From Chondrosia reniformis (taxonomy: Eukaryota > Porifera > Demospongiae > Chondrillida > Chondrillidae), in the NCBI GenBank assembly GCA_947172415.1, contig OX359191.1:3782001-3846000 (forward strand): DNA of 64,000 nucleotides, in the 5' to 3' direction. Positions 33,885-45,068 of the stretch are shown one piece after another. The position numbers were made by a program, and so were the translations under genes. Each line of letters begins with the position of its first letter. The stretch's first letter is position 1. The notes under the pieces are model-generated. The model searched no databases and was not told the DNA's origin. It was given only the letters and a program-made list of their open reading frames with translations.

Positions 33885-34998
33885 GTGGAGGCATGGCATA
33901 GCAGAGTGAAGGATTTGGTGATAGGGTATGTACCAAAGAACATTTGGAACACTGATGAGACCGGCTGCTTTTTCCGAGCCCTACCTGATAGAACCCTTGC
34001 TCAATCTGCTTCACAGTGTAAGGGTGGCAAAAAATCAAAAGACAGGGTGACTGTTGTCTTTTTCATCAATGCGGCTGGTGAGAAAGAACCACCAATTGTA
34101 ATAGGCAAGTCAAAATCTCCTCATTGCTTTGGCGGCCTCAAAGATAAGCAAAAACCACATGGAGTGCCATACTATGCAAATAAGAAAGCATGGATGACTT
34201 CAGAGATTATGGATGATATCCTAGCATCACTTAACCAAAGACTGAAAAGGGAGGACCGCCACATTCTTCTTCTGCTTGATAATGCTCCTTGCCATCCTCG
34301 GGATTATCAAGACAGCTCCACATTTTCCAACATCAAAGTGGTATTCTTTCCAGTGAATACCACATCTCGTCTGCAACCACTCGATGCGGGAGTAATTCAA
34401 AGCTTCAAGTGCCAGTACAGGGCACTTTTGATCAAACATACATTAGCAGCAATTGATTCGTCAGCCAGCTTGTCCGCATTTGACATAGCCAAATCAGTGG
34501 ATATCCTGACTGCCATTCGAATGATTAAACTTGCATGGCACAAAGTCAAAGAAGACACAATCATTAAGTGCTTCAAGAACTGTGGCGTGGTTGTGGGCAA
34601 AATAGACCACCTTTCAGATCCCTTCGCTGAAGTTGACGAATTGGAGGAGCTTGTCCCCCACATTAACCCAACGATTTCTGCCCAGGAATGCATTCAGGCT
34701 GAGGAAGACATGCCAGCTTATGCCACTGTGCCAGAAGGAACAACATTGGAAGATCTACGTACACAGTTGCGTGAAAAAGCCATCAGTGGAGAACTGCCAT
34801 CCAATAGCCAAATCGAACTCGAGGACAACAGTGACGACGATGATGATGATGATGATGTAGGTAGTGAAAATGATACCCCAAGTTCAGAAGTGAACAATTA
34901 CACCATCCACACGTTTGATGAAGCCATTAGAGTCTCACATGACTTGCTCCATTTTTTGACCACTACTGCACTTTATACATGTTCTACCTTGTCCACAG
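33453..34998 (+). pseudogene. Tigger-2 transposase, one stop and truncated C-terminus
   Basis: A pogo/Tigger transposase starting MPRKELTLKQRVEVIRYQ (helix-turn-helix). A TAA at 33606-33608 (after EEIL) interrupts an otherwise continuous frame; the downstream frame is open from there. Seen: second DNA-binding domain (SNGWLQSFKARHN), then D at ~168 (WNTDETGCF), ~276 (LLLDNAPCHP) and ~311 (RLQPLDAGVI), giving DD34D, and an acidic poly-D region. The true C-terminus is lost at ~34998. The open frame continues to 35198, but those ~67 residues are antisense of the element's own N-terminal region. Compared with Tigger-1 it keeps the canonical DETG. Confidence 0.9.
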
Positions 34999-35684
34999 TT
35001 CCTTGGGGAACACTAGCTGACTCTCCACAAACTGTGAGCATTTTTAAATGGTGGCGAGCTTTGAATGACTGGAGCCAACCATTGGATGCCTTGAACCGGG
35101 AATTCTCGAGTCGTTCAGCAATCAAACGGGCCTCCTCCTGGAGCATTGGTCCTGATATGGGAATGTTCCTTTCCCGACCAAGACAGTACCATTTGTAAAC
35201 AGCATCATCAATGTCCGGAAATTCAGCTTTTCTGTTCCTCTTCTTGTCTTCACTTCCATTCTTTTCAAAATCTTAAAGAATCTCCTCCTTGGCTTTCAAA
35301 ATTGACTGAATGTGTGTTCTGCCACAGCCAAAACGTTCTGCCAAAATTTGAGTTCCTTCTTTTGGGTGGCTCTTTTGGTACCTAATCACCTCCACACGTT
35401 TCAATGTCAATTCTTTTCGAAGCATGTTAGAGGCGCGAGCATAGCTATAACGAAACGTGTTAGTGTGGGTGTATAGCAGCTGCTACCCAATCAAGCTTCG
35501 GTCGTATGGCTGCGAACGCCACTTCTGTATCTGTTTCTCACTTTAGCTACGCATCGTTTATTAGTGGGTTCCATGATTATAAAGACTTGTGGACACCAGA
35601 GCCAGGAGAAGTTTTAGAGGTGGAAGCAGAGCCGTCCAACCCATATGACCCAATGGCAACGGCGGTAAAGAAGAACGGACAGGT
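34999..35684. repeat. Inverted repeat arm in Tigger-2, right
   Basis: Reverse complement of 33196-33884, starting at GTTCCTTGGGG. It is nearly identical to the left arm. Confidence 0.88.
35506..35684 (+). pseudogene. HIRAN-2 duplicate, truncated and fused to the LINE tail
   Basis: The first 59 or so codons of HIRAN-2 in the inverted arm, with one change in the first block (FISGFHDY instead of FIRGFHDY). It ends after KKNGQ, where LINE 3' UTR sequence begins. The open frame continues to 35811 through the LINE sequence, giving an accidental 101-residue chimera. Confidence 0.85.
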
Positions 35685-35927
35685 TGACCTCTGGAAAGCA
35701 GTGGTGGATTGGTGTAAGGAGGTACTCCCTCCTATTATGACGGTCAACTTTGGCCCGACGTGCACCCGTCTGCTGCTGTCGGAAGGAGGAAAAGCGGAGG
35801 CTTCTGGCTAAAAGCCCAAAGAAAGGAAAACATAACTGACTGAGGGTTGTCCAAGCCAGATACTCCTTGCCTTAGTACACTAAGGCAAGAAGTAACAAGG
35901 TTCTCCGTTAAGGCTTTTGTTTTTCAA
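35685..35927 (+). mobile_element. LINE 3' tail, second insertion
   Basis: Matches the reverse complement of about 23143-23390: the last ORF codons excluded, with the 3' UTR, its hairpin (35866-35889) and the terminal GGCTTTTGTTTTT. It joins HIRAN sequence on the left and satellite on the right, with no target duplication. Relative to the mirrored left arm, 32525-33195 is missing at this point. Confidence 0.85.
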
Positions 35928-37909
35928 GTACTAGGTAGATTCTAGTTGTATATACTAGATACTTGTTACATGTACTAGTTGTATGAACTAGTTTTATGAA
36001 CTAGTTGTGTGTACTGTTTATTTCTACTAGTTATATGTACCAGTTATATGTCCTCTATAGTTTTATGTACTAGTAGTATGTACTAGTTATATTTACTAGC
36101 TGTATGTACTATCCGTGTGTACTAATTGTATGCACTAGTTGTATGAACTAGTTGTATGTACTCAATACTATTTGTATGTAATTGTCGAATGTAGTAGTTA
36201 TTTGTACTAGTTGAATGTATAAGTAGTGTGTAATTGTTGTATGTACTAGTTACATGTACTAGTTGTTTGTACTAGTTGTATGTTCTATTGCCTAATTGTA
36301 TGTACTAGTTGTATGTACTAAATGTTTGAACTAGTTTTAAGTTCTAGTTCTAGTAAGTTATACTAGGTACTAGGAATGAACTAGTTCTATCAACTACTTG
36401 TTTGTTTGTGTGAACTAGTTTTCTGCACTAGTTGTATGTATTATATTTATGTACTAGTTATATGTCTATGTACTAGTCATATGTAATAGTTATATGTACT
36501 AGTTATATGTACTAGTTGCATGTACTAGTTGTATGTACTAGTAGTATATACTAGTTGTAGGTTCTAGTCCTAATTATACTAGGTACTAGGGAGGTACTAG
36601 TTGTATATACTAGACACTAGTTGTTTGTACTAGATATATGTACTAGTTATATGTACTAGTTGTATTTACCAGTTTTGTGTAATTGTTGTATGTACTAGTT
36701 GTATGTACTACTTATATGTACTCGTTACATTTGTATATACTGGGGGTATATACTAGTTGTTTGTACTAGTTATATATACTAGTTGTACGTACTATTTATA
36801 TGTACTATATTTATGTGTAAGAACTAGGTATACGTACTACTTGTAGGTACTAGCTGTATTAGCTGGTTGTATGTACTAATTCTATGCACTAGTTATATGT
36901 ACTAGTTGTATGCGCTAGCTGTATGTACTAGTTGTATGTACTATTTACATTTACTAGGTATTCGTGTAATGTACTAGTTATATATAGTAGGTGTATGTAC
37001 TAGTTATATGGCCTAGTTGTATGTACTACTTGTAAGTTCTAGTTGTATGTACTAGTTGTATGTATATACCAGTTGTATGTACTAGTTAAATGTACTATTT
37101 TTTATATATCCTAGTTGTATGTTCTAGTTTCTAGTTGTATGTACTATGTGTATGTACTATTCACATATACTAGTTATCCGTTTATGTATTAGTTATGTGT
37201 AGCAGGTGTGTGAACTCGTGATACGTACTAGTTCAAAAGTACTAGTTGTATGTGCTAATTGCATGTACATGTTCGGTGTACTAGTTGTATGTTTATACAA
37301 GTTTTATGTACTAGATACTAGTTGCATGTACTATTTGCATGTCCTAGTTGTACGCACTAGTTTTATGTTCTAGTTGTATTTACTATTTGTATGTACTAGT
37401 TATATGTGTGTGTACTAGTTCGATGTTCTAGTTGTATGCACTAGCTGTATGTACTAGTTGTATGAACTATTTATATTTTCTAGGTATATGTGTATGTACT
37501 CGTTATATGTAATAGGTGTATGTATTAGTTATATGACCCAGTTGTTTGTGCTAGTTGTATGTACGAATTGAATGTACTAGTTGTATGTTCAAGTATTATG
37601 TACTCTTTCTATGAATTAGTTGTATGTACTAGTTGTATGTACTTTTTGTAGGTTTATGTACTAGGTGTATGTACTATTTTTATATACTAGTTATATGTGT
37701 ATGTACTGGTTATATGTAGTAGTTGTATGTACCACTTGTTTGTACTAGTTTCCTGTACTTGTTGTATGTGCTAGCTGTATGTACTAATTGTAGGTTCCAG
37801 TACTAGTTATAGTAGGTATTAAGTAGGCATTAGTTGTATGTACTAGTTGTTAGTACTACCTTTACGTACTAGTTGAATGTACTAGTTGTATGTACTAGTT
37901 CTAGTTATA
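35928..37909. repeat. 13-bp satellite, block 7 (complement orientation)
   Basis: TGTATGTACTAGT-type repeat. The first ~380 bp mirror 32100-32524. From about 36285 it mirrors about 30530-31060 and then the flank of element B, without B being present (join near 36829). It ends with the left PLE-2 target duplication. Confidence 0.85.
37897..37909. repeat. PLE-2 target site duplication, left
   Basis: AGTTCTAGTTATA, repeated exactly at 42075-42087. Confidence 0.85.
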
Positions 37910-38013
37910 ATGGAATAAGGATTTCTTCTAACTGCGTCGAACTTATCTTTGTAAAGGTTCATCTTTCGACGTTTAGAGCGTCTAGAGACGCAGTTTTTTC
38001 GATTCTTCTGTCT

Positions 38014-38050
38014 GCCAAACGTTTCGACCCTGGGGGTCTTCTTCAGTGAC
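38014..38050 (-). ncRNA. Hammerhead ribozyme motif, PLE-2 left end
   Basis: Minus-strand copy of the motif at 41969-42005, with the same core: CTGAAGA, GACCC/GGGTC stem II, GAAAC, GTT. Confidence 0.7.
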
Positions 38051-38077
38051 TGGTGTTGGTCTTCAAGGTGTCTTCAT

Positions 38078-40148
38078 TTATAGGCATCTTTTCCCGCCAT
38101 TTTCGATTACCTCATCAGTGATGTCATCGGTTACATCATTTCCGGAGGAAGGAGAGGTGAAGGGAGTATTCATAAAAAAGGGTTTCCAACCACTTCTTAG
38201 TACAATTCCTTGATCTAAGTTCATTCTTACCTGACATTGTTGGATCTTCAGGGCTTCCTTAATTCTTCTTCTGTACCAGTTCTCTTCCCTCTCCACCACT
38301 CTGGCTTAGCTCCACTCAATTGGATGACCAGTTTTTTAGGGAGTGAACAGCTAAACCATTGTTCACATCCCCCATCCTGACGGCACGTTTGTGCTCCGCC
38401 ATCCTGACTTTTAGTGTTCTTCCAGTTTCTCCAGTGTACACTGCAGGGCAACTAGTACAGGGAATCTGGTAAACGACACCTTTAATATCCATGGTAGGCT
38501 GGGGTTGTTTAGGCCTAGAGAGGATACTCCTCAGTGATCTCTGCTTTGTGAAAATGGTTTCGATGTTCATTTTCCGGCATGTTCTGGAGATCATTTCACT
38601 GAGGCCTTTCACATATGGAATAAAAAGTTTACGTTTACCATCTTCCCTACTTCCCTGGTTCCGTTGTCTCTTCTTCATGTGCCTAGCAGCAACCTTACTG
38701 GGGTATCCGTTGGCCTGGAGTACCCCTTTCAGGTGCTCTTTTCCCCTTGGAGGACACTGGATCCAGCACCACAGATCTTCTCCGCTCTGTCCCTGAGGCA
38801 GAGGGCAATGCCAGCTTTCACCCTAGGATGGTGATGAGACGAGAAGTGAAGGTATCTATCCGTGTGGGTTGGTTTTCTGTACACGGATGTACTCAAACTT
38901 CCTTTGTTCTTCTTCACTAGCACGTCAAGAAACGGGATAGAGCCATCTGTCTCCTCCTCCATGGTGAACTGAATGTTTCCGTGTTTTCCATTAAGGAAAG
39001 ACAGAAAATCCTCCAGCTGATCCCTACCTTGGCTCCAGATGACAAAGGTGTCGTCTACATAACGTAGCCAGAGCCTAGGTTTGGAGCCAGCCTCCTGGAG
39101 GGCTTCGTTTTCAAACTCTTCCATGAAGATGTTTGCCACCACTGGAGAGAGAGGAGAGCCCATGGCTGGCCCATCCTTCTGCTCAAAGAACTCGTTACCG
39201 TACTGGAAGTACGTTGTCCTAAGACAGAGTTCTGTGAGCATTGTGATGGTGGGAGGGTCCAGAGTGGTCCGGTCTGATAGGGTGTTGTCTTCCCTCAGCC
39301 TCCTATCAATGATCTGTAAGGAGAGATCTATAGGTACCTTCGTAAACAAGCTCTTCACATCAAAACTGATTAACTTATCTTCATTCTCTACTTGTAATCC
39401 CCTGATTTTCTTCACAAAGTCCTCTGAGTTCCTCACAAAGTGAGGAGTGTTCCCCCACAAGGGTGACAGGATAGTCGCCAGATATCTGGATAGGTGGTAG
39501 GTAGGGGAGTTTATAGAGGAAACAATAGGTCTCAAGGGACAACTGGCCTTATGGATCTTTGGGAGTCCATATAACTGGGGGGTGGAGCTCTGTTGGTTCT
39601 GAACCCTCTTCCTCAGATCATTAGGGAGTTTGCCATTCTTTTCCAGTGACCGGAGAACTTCAGTTACCTTCCGTTCTATTTTCAATGTTGGGTTCTTTTT
39701 GATTGGTTGATAGCTCGTATCATCCAAAAGTTCCCTTACTTTGCGGTCGTACTCTTCTTTGTCCAGGAGGACTGTGGCATTTCCCTTGTCTGCTGGAAGA
39801 ATGATGGTATCAGAGTTCACCTTGAGCTCCTTGATGGCCGCTGTCTGACGTTTGGTCAGATTAGGGCTCCGGACCCCAGCTTTTGACAGGCATCGTTGGA
39901 CTTCACTCCTGAGTTGTTCTCCCTGGTGACCAGGTAAGTAACGAGCTAAGGATTCTGTCCCCGCAATGATGTCAACCTGTGGAATGTGACGAGGAGTTGG
40001 TATAAAATTAAGGCCAAGGGGTAAGAACCTGTCTCTGTTGTGGTGTCAACTCCCTCTTAGAAAGGTTGATGATCACTTTTTCTGGGTCAATGGGAGTGAA
40101 CCTGTTGACCTTGATGTTCCTGTCTAGCAGAGACTGGAACTTCACCCT
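38078..40148 (-). pseudogene. PLE-2 left copy, RT/GIY-YIG with frameshifts
   Basis: The longer of the two copies. Minus-strand translation begins in the PLE N-terminal region (FTPIDPEKVIINLSKREL near 40080), with a frameshift near 40020. The RT runs from NLTKRQTAAIKEL onward. The catalytic region has DGPAMGSP (P where the right copy has A) and RYVDDT. A shortened A run near 38740 shifts frame after VLQGEK. The GIY-YIG domain (PAVYTGETGRTL) follows, with another frameshift near 38330, before the conserved C-terminus ending at 38078. All domains are recognisable but the frame is broken at least three times. Confidence 0.88.
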
Positions 40149-40162
40149 ATGCCTCTCCTTGG

Positions 40163-41941
40163 ACCAAACGTCAGACAGCGGCCATCAAGGAGCTCAAGGT
40201 GAACTCTAATACCATCATTCTTCCAGCAGACAAGGGAAATGCCACAGTCCTCCTGGACAAAGAAGAGTACGACCACAAAGTAAGGGAACTTTTGGATGAT
40301 ACGAGCTATCAACCAATCAAAAAGAACCCAACATTGAAAATAGAACGGAAGGTAACTGAAGTTCTCCGGTCACTGGAAAAGAATGGCAAACTCCCTAATG
40401 ATCTGAGGAAGAGGGTTCAGAACCAACAGAGCTCCACCCCCCAGTTATATGGACTCCCAAAGATCCATAAGGCCAGTTGTCCCTTGAGACCTATTGTTTC
40501 CTCTATAAACTCCCCTACCTACCACCTATCCAGATATCTGGCGACTATCCTGTCACCCTTGTGGGGGAACACTCCTCACTTTGTGAGGAACTCAGAGGAC
40601 TTTGTGAAGAAAATCAGGGGATTACAAGTAGAGAATGAAGATAAGTTAATCAGTTTTGATGTGAAGAGCTTGTTTACGAAGGTACCTATAGATCTCTCCT
40701 TACAGATCATTGATAGGAGGCTGAGGGAAGACAACACCCTATCAGACCGGACCACTCTGGACCCTCCCACCATCACAATGCTCACAGAACTCTGTCTTAG
40801 GACAACGTACTTCCAGTACGGTAACGAGTTCTTTGAGCAGAAGGATGGGGCAGCCATGGGCTCTCCTCTCTCTCCAGTGGTGGCAAACATCTTCATGGAA
40901 GAGTTTGAAAACGAAGCCCTCCAGGAGGCTGGCTCCAAACCTAGGCTCTGGCTACGTTATGTAGACGACACCTTTGTCATCTGGAGCCAAGGTAGGGATC
41001 AGCTGGAGGATTTTCTGTCTTTCCTTAATGGAAAACACGGAAACATTCAGTTCACCATGGAGGAGGAGACAGATGGCTCTATCCCGTTTCTTGACGTGCT
41101 AGTGAAGAAGAACAAAGGAAGTTTGAGTACATCCGTGTACAGAAAACCAACCCACACGGATAGATACCTTCACTTCTCATCTCATCACCATCCTAGGGTG
41201 AAAGCTGGCATTGCCCTCTGCCTCAGGGACAGAGCGGAGAAGATCTGTGGTGCTGGATCCAGTGTCCTCCAAGGGGAAAAAGAGCACCTGAAAGGGGTTC
41301 TCCAGGCCAACGGATACCCCAGTAAGGTTGCTGCTAGGCACATGAAGAAGAGACAACGGAACCAGGGAAGTAGGGAAGATGGTAAACGTAAACTTTTTAT
41401 TCCATATGTGAAAGGCCTCAGTGAAATGATCTCCAGAACATGCCGAAAAATGAACATCGAAACCATTTTCACAAAGCAGAGATCACTGAGGAGTATCCTC
41501 TCTAGGCCTAAACAACCCCAGCCTACCATGGATATTAAAGGTGTCGTTTACCAGATTCCCTGTTCTAGTTGCCCTGCAGTGTACACTGGAGAAACTGGAA
41601 GAACACTAAAAGTCAGGATGGCAGAGCACAAACGTGCCGTCAGGATGGGGGATGTGAACAATGGTTTAGCTGTTCACTCCCTAAAAACTGGTCATCCAAT
41701 TGAGTGGAGCCAAGCCAGAGTGGTGGAGAGGGAAGAGAACTGGAACAGAAGAAGAATTAAGGAAGCCCTGAAGATCCAACAATGTCAGGTAAGAATGAAC
41801 TTAGATCAAGGAATTGTACTAAGAAGTGGTTGGAAACCCTTTTTTATGAATACTCCCTTCACCTCTCCTTCCTCCGGAAATGATGTAACCGATGACATCA
41901 CTGATGAGGTAATCGAAAATGGCGGGAAAAGATGCCTATAA
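40163..41941 (+). CDS. PLE-2 right copy, RT/GIY-YIG protein, open but N-terminally truncated
   Basis: Open without interruption for 580 codons from the ATG at 40199; homology to the left copy starts at the junction. Seen: ADKGNATVLLDKEEY (RT motif region), YGLPKIHK ~90-100, LISFDVKSLFTKVP (RT motif A) ~155-170, DGAAMGSPLSP ~217, RYVDDT at 253-258, then YRKPTHTDRYL. The GIY-YIG nuclease starts at ~455 with PAVYTGETGRTLKVRMAEHK and is followed by H and E residues (GHPIEW; VVEREENW). A full PLE protein has a longer N-terminus, lost here at the head-to-head junction. This is the best preserved retroelement protein in the window. Confidence 0.9.
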   Translation, partial: TKRQTAAIKELKVNSNTIILPADKGNATVLLDKEEYDHKVRELLDDTSYQPIKKNPTLKIERKVTEVLRSLEKNGKLPNDLRKRVQNQQSSTPQLYGLPKIHKASCPLRPIVSSINSPTYHLSRYLATILSPLWGNTPHFVRNSEDFVKKIRGLQVENEDKLISFDVKSLFTKVPIDLSLQIIDRRLREDNTLSDRTTLDPPTITMLTELCLRTTYFQYGNEFFEQKDGAAMGSPLSPVVANIFMEEFENEALQEAGSKPRLWLRYVDDTFVIWSQGRDQLEDFLSFLNGKHGNIQFTMEEETDGSIPFLDVLVKKNKGSLSTSVYRKPTHTDRYLHFSSHHHPRVKAGIALCLRDRAEKICGAGSSVLQGEKEHLKGVLQANGYPSKVAARHMKKRQRNQGSREDGKRKLFIPYVKGLSEMISRTCRKMNIETIFTKQRSLRSILSRPKQPQPTMDIKGVVYQIPCSSCPAVYTGETGRTLKVRMAEHKRAVRMGDVNNGLAVHSLKTGHPIEWSQARVVEREENWNRRRIKEALKIQQCQVRMNLDQGIVLRSGWKPFFMNTPFTSPSSGNDVTDDITDEVIENGGKRCL

Positions 41942-41968
41942 ATGAAGACACCTTGAAGACCAACACCA

Positions 41969-42005
41969 GTCACTGAAGAAGACCCCCAGGGTCGAAACGT
42001 TTGGC
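41969..42005 (+). ncRNA. Hammerhead ribozyme motif, PLE-2 right end
   Basis: Stem I GTCA paired with TGGC (one G-U), CTGAAGA, stem II GACCC-CCA-GGGTC, GAAAC, then GTT as cleavage triplet. Stem III is minimal (AC/GT). This fits the PLE-type hammerhead class. Confidence 0.75.
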
Positions 42006-42074
42006 AGACAGAAGAATCGAAAAAACTCTGTCTCTAGACGCTCTAAAAGTCGAAAGATGAACCTTTACAAAGAT

Positions 42075-44316
42075 AGTTCTAGTTATATTTACTAGATGTG
42101 GGTACTGGTTGTATGTAGTGGTTGGATGTAGTAGTTGTATGTACTAATTGTTTGTACTAGTTTTATGTACTAGTTGTATGTATATACTAATTGTAAATAC
42201 TAGCTATGTACTAGTTGTGTGTATATACTAGTTTGTTGTTTATGTAGTAGTTGTATATGCCAGTTTTATGTACTCGTACTATGTACAAGTTCTATGTACT
42301 AGTTATGTACAAGTTGTGTGTAGTAGTTATGTACCAGTTGTACGCACTAGTTGTATGTATATACTAGTTGTATGCAGTTGCTATGTACTAGTTGTATATA
42401 CAAGTTGTATGTTCTAGTATTATGCACTCGTTCTTTGAACTAGGTGTATGTACTAGTTTCTAGTTGTGTGTACTAGTTGTATGTACTAGTTGTATGTACG
42501 TTTTGTATGTACTTGTTGAATGTACTAGTTGTATGTACTAGTTCTAGTTATTTTACTAGATGTAGGTACTGGTTGGATGTAGTGGTTGGATGTAGTAGTT
42601 GTATGTACTAATTGTTTGTACTAGTTTTATGTACTAGTTGTATGTATATACTAATTGTAAATACTAGCTATGTACTAGTTGTGTGTATATACTAGTTTGT
42701 TGTTTATGTAGTAGTTGTATATGCCAGTTTTATGTACTCGTACTATGTACAAGTTCTATGTACTAGTTATGTACAAGTTGTGTGTAGTAGTTATGTACCA
42801 GTTGTACGCACTAGTTGTATGCAGTTGCTATGTACTAGTTGTATATACAAGTTGTATGTTCTAGTATTATGCACTCGTTCTTTGAACTAGGTGTATGTAC
42901 TAGTTTCTAGTTGTGTGTACTAGTTGTATGTACTAGTTGTATGTACGTTTTGTATGTACTTGTTGAATGTACTAGTTGTATGTACTAGTTCTAGTTATTT
43001 TACTAGATGTAGGTACTGGTTGGATGTAGTGGTTGGATGTAGTAGTTGTATGTACTAATTGTTTGTACTAGTTTTATGTACTAGTTGTATGTATATACTA
43101 ATTGTAAATACTAGCTATGTACTAGTTGTGTGTATATACTAGTTTGTTGTTTATGTAGTAGTTGTATATGCCAGTTTTATGTACCCGTACTATGTACAAG
43201 TTCTATGTACTAGTTATGTACAAGTTGTATGTAGTAGTTATGTACCAGTTGTACGCACTAGTTGTATGTATATACTAGTTGTATGCAGTTGCTATGTACT
43301 ACTTGTATATACAAGTTGTATGTTCTAGTATTATGCACTCGTTCTTTGAACTAGGTGTATGTACTAGTTTCTAGTTGTATGTACGTTTTGTATGTACTTG
43401 TTGTATGTACTAAGTGTATGTACTATTTTTATATACTAGTTTTATGTGTATGTACGGGTTATATGTAGTAGTTGTATGTAACAGTTGTATGTACAATATG
43501 TACGTGTATGCGCTCGCTCTATTTACTAGTTGTAGGTTCTAGTACTAGTTATAGTAGGTACTAAGTAGGCATTAGTTGTACGCACTAGTTATAAGTACTA
43601 CTATAACGTATTAGTTGTATGTACTAGTTCTATGTACTAGTACTAGTTATATTTACTAGTTGTAGGTTCTGGTTGTATGTAGTAGTTGAATGTAGTAGTT
43701 GTATGTACTAATTGTCTGTATTAGTTGTATGCACTAATTGTATGTATATACTAGTTGTAAGTAGTAGCTATGTACTAGTTGTATGTACTAGTTATTAGTT
43801 GTATAGTCTAGCTTTATGTACTAGTTGCATGTACTATTTGTATGTACTAATTGTATGTACAAATAGTATTTACTAGGTGTATGTAGTAGTTGCACGTTCT
43901 AATTGTTTAAACTAGTTCTATGTACTAATTGTATGTACTAAGTATATACGAATTACTAGTTTCTAGTTGTATGTACTAGTTGTAAGTACTAGTTGTATGT
44001 ACTGTTTGTTTGTACTATATAATTGTATGCACTAGTTGCATGTACTAGTTGTATGTACTAGTAGTATATAGTAGTTGTAGGTTCTAGTCCTAATTGTACT
44101 ACGTACTAGGGAGGTACCAGTTGTATATACTAGACTAGATGTATGTATTAGTTATATGTACTAGTTATATGTATTAGTTATATGTACTATTTATATGTAC
44201 TAGTTGTATGTACTACTTATATGTACTTGTTACATTTGTATGTACTGGGTGTATGTACCAGTTTTTTGTACTAGTTATATATACTAGTTGTACGTACTAT
44301 TTATATGTACTATATA
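42075..44316. repeat. 13-bp satellite, block 8, with ~450-bp higher-order units
   Basis: Starts with the right PLE-2 target duplication. From about 42080 to 43400 a unit of roughly 450-480 bp (GTAGTGGTTGGATGTAGTAG onward) occurs three times in tandem with small deletions. From 43310 on it is the inner part of the right inverted arm. Confidence 0.85.
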
Positions 44317-45068
44317 CTAGAGAAAAATAAAAATTTTCTACAAAAATAGTAGGGATGGCACAAAAAGCACATAAACAAGAAAGGGATGTTACACAGTGAA
44401 GCATTAGCTATATATGCATGAATCATACAACACCCCTGCTTGTAGGATTCATGCATTGCTAATACTTCACTGTGTAACATCCCTTTCTTGTTTATGTGCT
44501 TTTTGTGCCATTCCTACATCTTCACTATTTTTGTAGAAAATTTTTATTTTTCTCTAGTTTCTGTACTTTTTATGGAGCATAAGCTAGGAATTTGATTGTA
44601 TTAAAACCCATTTTGGTTTTGATATCTTCAACTTATTATGACGTCATTAAAATGGCGAATTTATTGAGGTCTTGCCTCTGGGGCCATGAAAACCGTCATA
44701 CTGAATAATAGCGTTATCGCTCTTGCTTCTACAAAAGAATACAGTTCGGAAAATTTGCAATAGTTTCGTTTAACAATTAGTCCAAAAGCTTATTTAGTTT
44801 TTTAGTTATGGCTGACGAAGAAGAAGAATAATTAGAAGAAGAATATGAAGAAGACGAAAATGGGAATTTTTAAAGTTTATTATTTTGCCAGCGGGACATA
44901 TTCGCTTGCCTTTAAGGTCTATTTAGAGTATGTATATTGTATATTTAGCTATACGTAGCCTTATTTTGTTGATTTTCGGCTTATTTTGGGATTTTGCTCC
45001 TATACCGATGTATGGGGAATGCGAAAAAACGTGTCATCCCTACAAAAGGAGTACTACCGTACTCCCTG
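44317..45068 (+). mobile_element. Unclassified foldback element B, copy 2
   Basis: Mirror copy of 29774-30523, with palindrome 44317-44557 and terminal hairpin (GGAGTAC with GTACTCC) ending CCCTG. It lacks a short GAAGATGC stretch present in one palindrome arm of copy 1. Confidence 0.65.

Larger units (their letters stand above)
32746..35684. mobile_element. Tigger-2: second HIRAN-carrying pogo/Tigger, inside a palindrome
   Basis: The left end CAGTGGAAGCTGAGTAAGCG follows TA. Inside are a HIRAN gene on the minus strand and a divergent Tigger transposase on the plus strand, the same layout as Tigger-1 but clearly diverged in sequence. The original right end is absent: from 34999 the sequence is a reverse-complement copy of the element's own left part (33196-33884), cut off inside the HIRAN gene by a LINE 3' tail. 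Only one terminal repeat remains. Confidence 0.88.
37910..42074. mobile_element. PLE-2: head-to-head dimer of a Penelope-like element
   Basis: Two copies of one PLE face away from a junction near 40163. The left copy (minus strand) extends about 340 bp further at its 5' side. The right copy (plus strand) starts at ACCAAACGTCAGACAG. Outer ends are the 3' ends, each with a hammerhead motif. The left end has ~30 bp more than the right. A single 13-bp target duplication encloses the pair, so it was inserted as one unit. It belongs to a different PLE lineage from PLE-1. Confidence 0.9.

Noticed and set aside
34999..35198. C-terminal end of the Tigger-2 transposase as read in the long open frame
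   Set aside because: This stretch is the reverse complement of the element's own N-terminal region, so the residues are accidental.
35506..35811. 101-codon HIRAN-LINE fusion as a new gene
   Set aside because: The HIRAN half is truncated mid-domain and the rest is translated LINE 3' UTR. No evidence of selection.
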